The translations under genes and the position numbers were made by a program. The notes under the pieces are model-generated. The model was not told the DNA's origin, did no database searches, and was given only the letters and a program-made list of their open reading frames with translations. From the NCBI GenBank assembly GCA_034440575.1, contig JAOTOL010001068.1:28501-92500 (forward strand): a stretch of DNA of 64,000 nt. The letters are read 5' to 3'. Below are positions 36,201 to 46,200 of the stretch, piece after piece (position 1 is the stretch's first letter; each line of letters begins with the position of its first letter). This DNA is from Imbricaverruca yamaguchii (taxonomy: Eukaryota; Arthropoda; Thecostraca; Neoverrucidae).

Positions 36201-36337
36201 TGCTGCTCGACTCGCTGTTGCCCCACCTGTTGAACGTGCTCGGCTCGTACGGTGGCCGGGACTGTGCGGAAGTCGCGGACCGCGGATCCGTGGAGGATCA
36301 CGAGGGGGCCGACACACCCCTGCCACATGCTGTCTGA
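32999..36337 (+). CDS. RSAD1: RSAD1, mitochondrial HemW-like radical SAM protein
   Basis: Complete three-exon gene: 32999-33295, 33888-34025 and 35447-36337, all junctions in phase 0 with GT-AG borders, giving 99+46+296 = 441 residues. That matches the usual length of about 440. RSAD1 is the animal relative of bacterial HemW, a heme-binding radical SAM protein, and is predicted mitochondrial. Residues 1-28 are basic, as a targeting peptide would be. YIHWPYCAKKCTYCDFNKY holds the CX3CX2C cluster motif (Cys38, 42, 45), followed by FFGGGTPSL (GGGTP, SAM binding). Exon 2 has EVTLEANPTS and GINRLSLGVQ; exon 3 has LDDAELRWLGR, YEVANFARPG and GVGPGAHGR of the HemN/HemW fold. Intron 2 is flanked by two junction-derived arrays. 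Exon 1 is AT-rich and exon 3 very GC-rich. Convergent with the TP53I13 gene. Confidence 0.96.
33296..33887. other. RSAD1 intron 1
   Basis: 592 bases from GTTCGT to GTCTCAG, with no insertion recognised. The open frame continuing past the donor to 33541 is intronic read-through and carries no family motif. Confidence 0.8.
33888..34025 (+). CDS. RSAD1: RSAD1 exon 2
   Basis: 46 codons after TTTTGTCTCAG, ending CAG/GTTAGT, which is also the first unit of the 30-bp array. It encodes the EVTLEANPTS to SLGVQ segment. Confidence 0.95.
34002..34310 (+). repeat. 30-bp array of RSAD1 exon 2 splice donor copies
   Basis: Ten units, exactly 30 bases apart (TACAG-like words at 34021, 34051 and so on to 34291). 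Each copies the last 20 or so bases of exon 2 (GGCTATCGCTGGGTGTACAG in the exon) plus the first bases of the intron. CAG/GTTAGT is exact in five units (34021, 34141, 34171, 34201, 34291). The exon 2 frame stays open through all units, to a stop at 34530. A further partial copy occurs near 34446. Confidence 0.93.
34311..34904. other. RSAD1 intron 2, non-repetitive middle
   Basis: About 600 bases between the donor-like and acceptor-like arrays. Left part CpG-poor, right part CpG-rich. No gene or element was recognised apart from the partial donor-unit copy near 34446. Confidence 0.5.
34905..35265 (+). repeat. 45/56-bp array of RSAD1 exon 3 acceptor copies
   Basis: Seven units marked by CACGGCCG at 34920, 34965, 35021, 35077, 35122, 35178 and 35223 (spacing 45 or 56). 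The true acceptor (TACAGCACGGCCGGTGTTAC then CGCAG) at 35422-35446 is the same sequence. In the units at 35077, 35178 and 35223 the AG is kept (TTGCCACAG). Acceptors at 35198 and 35243 would join the exon 3 frame without a stop. Confidence 0.9.
35447..36337 (+). CDS. RSAD1: RSAD1 exon 3
   Basis: 296 codons plus TGA after TTACCGCAG. It encodes the C-terminal half from ALDDAELRW onwards. The frame stays open for more than 400 bases upstream of the acceptor, through the acceptor-like array. Confidence 0.95.
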   Translation, partial: ALDDAELRWLGRDHTAAEAEACLRRAAALFPGRVSADLLIGRPHHTVARLRREVRRLLSICPHHLSVYQLTAARGTPLYDQLARGETRLPGGDLQAQLYRAAAAQLAAAGLRRYEVANFARPGHESDHNGAVWRGRQYVGVGPGAHGRVVWRSDGRRRALVQTPAPDQWMRAVDAGASGACVARPQSADDVRAELLCGALRTRRGLTRADWLDAGGGDGRWRHLYRHRDLLRLAALVRRDDDRLVATQRGLMLLDSLLPHLLNVLGSYGGRDCAEVADRGSVEDHEGADTPLPHAV

Positions 36338-38553
36338 AACAAAACGCTGCTAACGTGTATTGAATTGTGTAGAATCATAAACTGCATGCGTGAAAGCTGA
36401 GTGATACTGTCTGGTTAAGATAAGTCTCCAAGTGCATAAAGATGCAGTGGTATTTATTGGTACGGCAGGAACATATATTAGCGTTGTTTGTCAAAAGGAA
36501 CAATATGCAGATGTTTCATTGCCGTGGCTTGTTAGTTTCGGAGCCAGCAGCGCATTGCATGGGACACCTGAAATGTTTGCTAGATGCTGCTGCAGATGCT
36601 GAATATTTATTTCGGATACCTGTTGTCTCTGCTTGGTGCTTAATATGGCATATCCAGTGACAATGTACGGCTCGGAGTGGTCGGGTGTTTTATGACGAAT
36701 CGAATACTACCTGACACGGTGTCCGGCTTGGTAAATAGTCGAGGTAAGTCTCATGAAACAGAGAGCAGTTTACCCTCCGATGATCGTGATGTGGTGACAT
36801 TTCCATTTCGGTAATCCACCTCACCAGGATTGTCTGGATATCAACTAACGATTGTATCTTGCACAGACGACCTCCATCGCTGCGGGTATCGTTGTTTGGA
36901 GTAATACCCTTCAAAATTGGCAATGGGCGCTAAATGACCAAACCTGGTCGATGCGCCCTAAAACTCAAATAACCAACCAACCAACCAACCAAAACTGGCC
37001 GACAGAAATATCTGGTGTCATCACATTCTACTTTCTCATATGGCGCCCAAACGTTATGACTGAACCGATATATCCATCTGTGCGACAGCAGCTACGTATG
37101 ATTCAATCGCGAAATAGCCTAGCTATTGATTACCCGTGTTTGACATAGCTGCGCGGACGCAGCCGCCATCGTGTCCGTCCGCAGCGGCTCCCGTTGGAAT
37201 CCCACTCGTCTGATCTGCTGCGAGTTTATTCAGAAACAACGATTGTGCATAACACAACACAGGAAGTCACTTACAGTGCCACACCCAGGCCAGCGCCCCG
37301 GGGTGAGGGGTGTACATGAATTGGCTTTCTAGTCCCGGGGCGGGCTAACGCCACCCGTAGCTCTAATCCGGAAACGTACTGCCGTCGCACTGTACAGCCG
37401 CCGGCGGAGCGATGCCAAAACCGTTCAGCACAGCCAAAGTTGCGGCAGTAATGCATAACCTAATGGAATGTTGGTGTTGAACTCTGCCCTTGCCAATCGA
37501 AGGGAAACCTGGCTAACCTTGTAAGATACGCAAAATGTACAAAAATAAGTTTTGGAGGATATAAAGATATCGGCGAAAACGCCTCTTCTTACAAAGCAAT
37601 ACACACGTCCTATGTTAGGCAACTCATTTAAGTGTCTCAAAGCTCCATTGATGCGTTGCAACGGGTGTATCAATAACAATATTTATAGCTGAGATATAAG
37701 TAACGTGCGCAGCGCTTGAAAGGATCTAGATGCAAAGCTACTTGCCAGACGCATGTCTTCGTCGGGATATGTTCACCCTCCCATACTAGCTGCCACCGGG
37801 GAACACCTTGACACTGTGCACTAAAACTAAAACCACGTGCTAAACTCTAAACCATAAAATATTTCCCCGGCAACGAGGCCGTACGTCTCCCGCACCCTGT
37901 GCCTTGGAACAGCTGTCGGCCCGGTACAGAAACAGTACGGCACCAGCCAGCCGGGCACATGCACTCGTACGGCACGTGCCCGCGTGGAGTGGAGTAATAT
38001 AGTATCTCCCGCTGTCCACTCTGGGTGTAGCGCCACCAGTGCAGAACAGCCCCAGATCCGCGCTGGACTCCGAGTCGCAGTGGACAGATCGATAGGGTGG
38101 ATATTCGACAAAACGACAGTGGGGATATTAGACAGATCGACTGCTGGAATATCACGGCTTGAGGGCGGAGGCATGCGATAGAGCACAACCCGTACTTCAC
38201 GTCAATTGCATCACAGCACATACACATACACACGCTCGGCATAGCACAGTAGAGCAGACTCCCGATTGTAGACTGTTGCGTCAGAGCTCACCCAGTTGGG
38301 GTCAGGATGTAAATAGACAGTTTCTCCGGGCAATTTGTGAATGAACCTGCATTCAGCTGATGCCTACAAATCGGCATCAGTTCCGAATGTGATGACTACA
38401 ATCCTCAGTATTTGGAACTGCGCCCCATTTTAAATTGCATGTGCGTCCTTGCCTCGACGCCTAAAATCGCGAATTTGGACCCAGACCGTGTCGGTCGAGT
38501 GGTAACCAAGTGAACTCCGGCGTGTCCGGCTGTCCCCTGGACCGGTGTGCTGC
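36338..38553. other. Spacer between the convergent RSAD1 and TP53I13 ends
   Basis: No gene was recognised; both 3' UTRs should lie here. The SINE tail at 36.93 kb is listed separately. On the minus strand an AATAAA complement at about 37226 is a possible, distant polyadenylation signal for TP53I13. Confidence 0.4.
36928..36992 (+). mobile_element. SINE 3' tail fragment
   Basis: GGGCGCTAAATGACC, TCGATGCGCCCTAAAACTC and AATAACCAACCAACCAACC match the tail of the SINE in TMEM230 and the fragment at 59.0 kb. The head could not be traced upstream. Confidence 0.6.
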
Positions 38554-38787
38554 TCATCCCCAGACCATCCGGGATCCACCGCTGCCGGCAGGACACAGCA
38601 CCGAGTCGTTCACGTCGGAGCCGACTGGCGGCCGGGCCTCGCGCACCAGACGGAAGTCGTACTGGCCCTGCTTGGCGTAGTTGGCCTCGGGGCCGTGCAG
38701 GCCGCGCTCGCGGATGAAGTTGCGGACCCGGCTGGCGTCCACGCGGGCCATCTCCAGGCGGCAGCCCCAGGCCACCAGGGCCAGCGG
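38554..38787 (-). CDS. TP53I13: TP53I13-like exon 6
   Basis: 77 codons plus TGA after GTGTTTCAG. It encodes [17 protein letters not shown] and the C-terminus ending MVWG. Confidence 0.93.
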   Translation of the reverse strand, partial: PLALVAWGCRLEMARVDASRVRNFIRERGLHGPEANYAKQGQYDFRLVREARPPVGSDVNDSVLCPAGSGGSRMVWG

Positions 38788-41700
38788 CTGAAACACGGCC
38801 ACAGTGTACCTCTTGGCCGCGTTACAATTGGTCGATATTATCGTCACGTCACCTCACAGTCACGACAAATGACACGACTAAGTGAATCGGCCGCAGGTAT
38901 GTGCCTGACACCCAGAACTTACACTGCATGGGACGTGCTATGAAGTTAATATTTGCGTTTGGGGAGACACGAGACATCGTTTTACTTCGGACAACAAAGT
39001 TGCCAGATGGATAACGAATATATTTTAACGGATACATTTCAAGACAGACTCATTAAAAAAAAAATCCGGACGGATAATTGCATCAGGTGGTCCTTCACGG
39101 GCCGGTGATATGCCAGTTCAAAAGACAGCACCAGACACGGCGGCGACCACACACCGGCTCCGGAGACAGCACCAGACACGGTGGCCACCACACACCGGCT
39201 CCGGAGACAGCGCCAGACACGGTGGCCACCACACACCGGCTCCGGAGACAGCACCAGACACGGTGGCCACCACACACCGACTCCGGAGACAGCACCAGAC
39301 ACGGTGGCCACCACACACCGGCTCCGGAGACAGCACCAGACACGGTGGCCACCACACACCGGCTCCGGAGACAGCACCAGACACGGTGGCCACCACACAT
39401 AGGATCAGGAGACAGCACCCGACACGGTGGCCACCACACACCGACTCCGGAGACAGCACCAGACACGGTGGCCACCACACATAGGATCAGGAAACAGCAC
39501 CCGACACGGTGGCCACCACACACCGACTCCGGAGACAACACCAGACACGGCGGCCACCACACACCGGCTCCGGAGACAGCACCAGACACGGTGGCCACCA
39601 CACATAGGATCAGGAGACAGCACCAGACACGGTGGCCACCACACACCGGCTCCGGAGACAACACCAGACACGGCGGCCACCACACACCGGCTCCGGAGAC
39701 AGCACCAGACACGGTGGCCACCACACATAGGATCAGGAGACAGCACCAGACACGGTGGCCACCACACACCGGCTCCGGAGACAACACCAGACATGGTGGC
39801 CACCACACACCGACTCCGGAGACAGCACCAGACACGGTGGCCTCCACATACCGGCTCCGGAGACAGCGCCAGACACGGTGGCCACCACACACCGGCTCCG
39901 GAGACAGCACCAGACACGGTGGCCACCACACACCGGCTCCGGAGACAGCACCAGACACGGTGGCCACCACACACCAGCTCCGGAGACAGCACCAGACACG
40001 GTGGCCACCACACACCAGCTCCGGAGACAGCGCCAGACACTGCGGCGACCACACACCGACTCCGGAGACAGCACCAGACACGGTGGCCACCACATACCGG
40101 CTCCGGAGACAGCGCCAGACACGGCGGCCACCACCCACCGGCTCCGGAGACAGCGCCAGACACGGTGGTCACCACACACCGGCTCCGGAGACAACACCAG
40201 ACACGGTGGCCACCACATACCAGCTCCGGAGACAGCACCAGACACGGTGGCCACCACACACCGGCTCCGGAGACAGCACCAGACACAGTGGACACCACAC
40301 ACCGGCTCCGGAGACAGCGCCAGACACGGTGGCCACCACATACCGACTCCGGAGACAGCGCCAGACACGGTGGCCACCACATACCGACTCCGGAGACAGC
40401 GCCAGACACGGCGGCCACCACATACCGACTCCGGAGACAACACCAGACACGGCGGCCACCACCCACCGGCTCCGGAGACAACACTAGACACGGCGGCCGC
40501 CACCCACGGGCTCCGGAGACAGCGCCAGACACGGTGGCCACCACATACCGACTCCGGAGACAGCGCCAGACACGGCGGTCACCACATACCGACTCCGGAG
40601 ACAACACCAGACACGGCGGCCACCACCCACCGGCTCCGGAGACAACACTAGACACGGCGGCCGCCACCCACGGGCTCCGGAGACAGCACCAGACACGGCG
40701 GCCACCACCCACCGGCTCAGGAGACAGCACCAGACACGGTGGCCACCACACACCAGCTCCGGAGACAGCGCCAGACACGGTGGCCACCACACACCGGCTC
40801 CGGAGACAGCACCAGACACAGTGGACACCACACACCGGCTCCGGAGACAGCGCCAGACACGGTGGCCACCACATACCGACTCCGGAGACAGCGCCAGACA
40901 CGGCGGTCCAACCGCTCCGGAGACACAGACACGGCGGCCCGGGCTCCGGAGACAACACCAGACACGGCGGCCACCACCCACCGGCTCCGGAGACAACACT
41001 AGACACGGCGGCCGCCACCCACGGGCTCCGGAGACAGCACCAGACACGGCGGCCACCACCCACCGGCTCCGGAGACAACACCAGACACGGCGGCCACCAC
41101 ACACCGGCTCCGGAGACAGCACCAGACACGGTGGCCACCACATACCGACTCCGGAGACAGCACCAGACACGGTGGCCACCACCCACCGGCTCCGGAGACA
41201 GCACCAGACACGGCGGCCACCACACACACCGGCTCCGGAGACAACACTAGACACGGTGGCCACCACACACACCGGCTCCGGAGACAACACCAGACACGGT
41301 GGCGACCACACACCCGCTCCGGAGACAGCACCAGACACGGTGGCCACCACACACCGGCTCCGGAGACAACACCAGACACGGTGGCCACCAGCTCCGGAGA
41401 CAGCACCAGACACGGCGGACACCACACACCGGCTCCGGAGACAGCGCCAGACACAGTGGACACCACACACTGGCTCCGGAGACAGCGCCAGACACGGCGG
41501 CTACCACATACCGGCTCCGGAGACAGCACCAGACACGGTGGCCACCACACACCCGCTCCGGAGACAGCGCCAGACACGGTGGCCACCACACACCGGCTCC
41601 GGAGACAGCGCCAGACACGGCGGCCACCACATACCGACTCCGGACACAACACCAGACACGGCGGACACCACTTACCCGCTCGAGAGACAGCTCCGGGTGT

Positions 41701-43165
41701 GGCGTGATGACGTGTTTACGGATGCAGCCGGTCACCAGCCGGCGCAGCTGCTCCACCAGCTGGCGGTCCGTGCACGGGTGGTAGAGCATCACCACCGACC
41801 CGTGCTGCCGCCGGCACAGAATTACGCAACAGTCGAGCACAGCTGGTGCCGGTGACGGACGAGCGCGCCGGCGATTCAGCTGAACGAGACATTCAATACG
41901 CGGATCGAAGGAAAACGGGTCACCAAAATCAGCCTAACCACTGCGGGTGCATTGGCGAGAGACGAGACGAAAGCCGAAAGCCTCGTCTTACCAAGACGAG
42001 ACGAAAGCCTGAAAGCCAAGAACAGTGGCAAACTAAGGGAAGGGAATGTAGTCGGGCCGGGAGCCTACATCAGATTGGTCGATAGGTAATCATACGGCGG
42101 CGCCACTATGGTCACCAGACCGGCCGAGGACATTGCTAAATTAATTGTTCTTCGTTACGTATGAGATGCCAATCGAGCACAGTAGGATGTCTATATGTAC
42201 ACTGAAAATGTCTCAACTACCCTGTATGACCTTGACATTCGATTTCGAGCAGATAACTTGCCTGTAAGGGCATCTTTTCTTTTTTCAAACATTGCCTATT
42301 TTATGGATAGGCACCAATGGCAGCGATAAAAATCAAAACACTATACTATACAGTACATTTGTTTTGAACCACAAACCACAACATAAGTATGTGCTTTGCT
42401 TGAAATTGTGCTGTGACATATTCCTGTTTTGCAATCTGTAATGATGAGCACTAGCATGAGATGCATAAATGAGATGCGGTCAAAATGAGGCATGCAAATT
42501 TTTAACATGAAGAAGCAGGATGCCGGCTAACTGTTCAGAAAGGGACGCGTTCCACTCTAGTTTAAGGATAATTTATCGCCGGGGGGACGTACCTCGACGT
42601 TGTGCAGCCACCTCTGGGGAGGTAAGTACACGTACTCGCCGAACACGGCCCACAGGGGACGGTGGTCACCGCTGAAACGGCACAACTGGTCACTTATGTG
42701 GGCTTTTATGGCGCATCAGTCATTGGTCATATAGCTAGCGCTCATGACACCACTGGTCAGAAGAGACTACCTGAGTACATTACACACTGATCTCAGGACT
42801 GAGGAACTTCATGGGGTGAGACCTTAGGTGTAGTGTCCACCCTATCTAAGGTATGGTGTCCTGTATCGTAGGTGTAGTGTCCACAATAAGAGACTGCATG
42901 AGCGTCGCCGAGACCACGCGAGAGATACCGGTCTCAGGGTAAGACCGTAAAAGGCTGTCTCAGGGGAGAAGTGTGCGGCATGGAAAAGGAATCCGAGTGC
43001 AATAACCCCACGGCTTTATAACCCCACCGATATTCACTACGTGCCATTATGTCACACCGTTCTCAGGACTGAAGCTAGTTAGTTATTTGGGCATTCGGCC
43101 GCTTCGACTGTTCTCGTCATATTGCGCCCAAAACTCAAGTTTCCACGTCATGAATATCGATGAGG

Positions 43166-43247
<82 letters not shown>

Positions 43248-46200
43248 AAAACAACACTTCGGATAAGAAATCAATCAGTTGTACCGATTGGACAATGGGA
43301 GAGCTGTTGGAAAGAACATTGCTAAAAGAAGCCATCCGGAGAGATCCAAGATAGCGTTTACGTTGGTCAGCATTTAACGGACACGAGATCAGAACGTGGT
43401 GAACTGTCAGTAATGATCGACATTTGGCGCAACTGGGGTCTGTCGCCACTGCACAACAGGTAACCGTGCGTGGCGTAAGTGTGTCCTATGCGGAGACAAC
43501 ACGGTGTCACCTCTTCTTTCCTAATCATACGACGGGATGAACCACATAGTTTCAAACATGACCTGATGTCTCTCAGCTTTTTCGCTTGGGTCGCGTCCCA
43601 TATTGTTTGCCACTTGTTGAGGGGAAAGATGGAGATCTGTCGGTAATGGTCCGTGGCGGGAAGCGGTAGCGATCGATGAACCGGGCCATGCGCTACTCGC
43701 CTCCCCGCAGCGTCCGCCAACTCGTTCCCAGCAATTCCAACATGGCCGGGAAGCCAACAAAGAACTACCCGCCGTCCCAAGCGGCGCACAGCGGTAAGAC
43801 GCCTTAGGATATCACGCACAAGTGGGTTTGAGGGACAAAATGTGTTCAGGGCTAAGACTGCTTAAGGAGTCGATAAAAACCACATGACGATGTGGTTTTT
43901 ATCATCACCTCCCGACACTTCGAAATAACCGAGCGCTTTGAAAATAACGATAAGTTCCGATGAATATATAGATGCGTGCTTCGGGAGGGAAATGATCGGG
44001 TGACAGAGCCGCAAACTAATGTGCTGCCAACAACATCCTCCGCTCGAGAACCATCAGTATATGTAGTCACCCATTCATGGAATGACATCGGTTTTCCTGG
44101 TCTTAGCGAGGGATAAATCCACCTCGGGTGAGAACGATTCACATGTGGGCGAGGTCTCTATGTGCTCGATTTTCCGGATTCCTTGGTGTCTAACTAGGCT
44201 TTCTTGGAAAAACTTACGCATGCGCACACCGAACGGAGCAACACTCAACTTTAGATTTGTAGAAAAAAATGGTCGTCAATCGTCGCGAGAAAACATGCAA
44301 GTAAGCGGGGTGATCAGGGAGCTGGCAAAGCTTGCAGGAGTTGCGCATTCCCAGCCTTTCTTTGGGCAGAGAGAGGGGGCTCGTGCGCCTCGACTAGAAA
44401 AGATATCTTGGGTGAGGTACGAAATGCTCCCGTTGCTATACGGATAGCCGTATGATGAACGGTAACAAGTATGAGCGTGTTGGCCGCGGCTGCACCGTGG
44501 TAGATAAAACTGGCGTAATCGAGCTTTCAGCGTATAAAAAACGATATAACAACATGAGCGCATCTTGATCTGCACCATAAGAAGTACGAGCAACACATAT
44601 TTATATGTTTAGTGCATTAAAACACCTTTCACGCAAGGTCTTCAAGTGGTGCTTATATGCAAGACGTCGGTTAAATTCCACTACTAAAAATCGCACCAGG
44701 GGCTGAACGGGTACATTCTTACCATACAGCTTAATTTGCATGTCCTGACAACATCGATGTCAAAAATGGAGGGCGACAGTTTTTTGTTGCTGAAAACGAA
44801 AATTAATTCCCATTTGCCCACTTTTCCAGGCTGGCAACTGCTAGTTGCAGCTGCCTATGAAATGGTGGTGCTTTTGAGGCGCAGGTCCAAATGACAGTTA
44901 TCTATGAAAAGCGAACATCCCATGGCCGGCGGGATATAATCACAAATGTCTATCATGATGCCGAAAGCTGTACGCTGAGAACGCTTCACTGTGGGACGCC
45001 GTTCTCTTGGAGGAACCATCGGGAGAGGTGGTTCCCGATGCGTATGCGAAATCTTCTTTCTTTTAAAATGTTCTGTAAAAAGTTGCCCATACGGCCACTG
45101 ATTCCCTTCTTAAAGGTTTTTGAGGATACCGTGACGCCAAGTGGTGTCGTACGTTTTTGAATGTCAAAGAAGGCGGCACCTAGGTTGCGCTTCCTCTGGA
45201 AGGCCACCCTCACCTCGGTGTCTAGTGGCACGATATGGTCGATTGTACTTTTTTTCGAAAGCCGCACTGACAATTTGCGAGATCATACTTTTCCAGAAAC
45301 CACAAAGACGGGTATTTATCATGCTCTCAAATAACTTGCACAAATCAGGCGTAAAAAAATCGGTCGATAGTCTAGACGGTCAGTTCCAGTTTTCCCAGGT
45401 TTCAGTAGCGGGACAACCGTGGCATCCACATTGGAGTGACTAGCTCGAGTTCCAATAAATGTTTGAGCGCGCGTAAGAGCACCATTTCAAAGCCTCGCAT
45501 CCCGTCCAGGAACGGAGTCTATTCACTCCGACTTGGTCCCAGCGACTGGGTCCTGGGGCGAGGACGCGGTGACGCTTCCGCTGGTGGGGAACCCGACATC
45601 GGTGGTGGTGGTGGTGGATTTGAGCTTTATAGCGCATCGACCGCATGGGCCATTTTGCGTCCATAGCCCGACAGTGGTATTTCTCTTTTCTGGGGCCCAA
45701 ACCGGGGTGGAGGTGGAGCGCCTATCTCGTTGCCTGACGGAGCCGGTCCTTACACTCGCCGTCGTCGCGATGGGGTGGCTTGCCTTGGGGGAGAGACTTA
45801 TAAGTCTCTTGGCGCTCCCGGCTTGCTAGCCTCTCAAGGTGACACAAGGACGCCACCGCAAATTAGCATGGGCCTTAAAAAGTTAAATGCACCAGCAGCT
45901 GTGAGGCACCGTACGGTGGGGCGTGATGTAAGCCATACCTAATATCGTACTGTTTTGGCCATAGCTAGGACAGGCATGCAGATACACGCCCACGCCCACT
46001 ATACTCCGTGGGTGGCAGATGGTGGGTGCTGGCCGGCCATATTTGACTTGCACTGATATTGTCCGACAACATTGACACTGACGATAATTGTACATTGTTC
46101 TAGTCACGGACAGAATGGCAGGCCTAGCCAAAGCTTGTAGATAGTGGAAAATGGACGAACATGTTTGACTTACAATGTGGGAATTGTCTCGTTATACTCC

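Noticed and set aside
35397..36363. Long frames antisense to or out of frame with RSAD1 exon 3
   Set aside because: High GC removes stop codons; only the HemW-like frame has conserved motifs and matching splice sites.
39405..41250. Open frames of about 606 residues on both strands
   Set aside because: They are the translation of the stop-free 41-bp minisatellite in every frame; the period is not a multiple of three and there is no start, splice or domain support.
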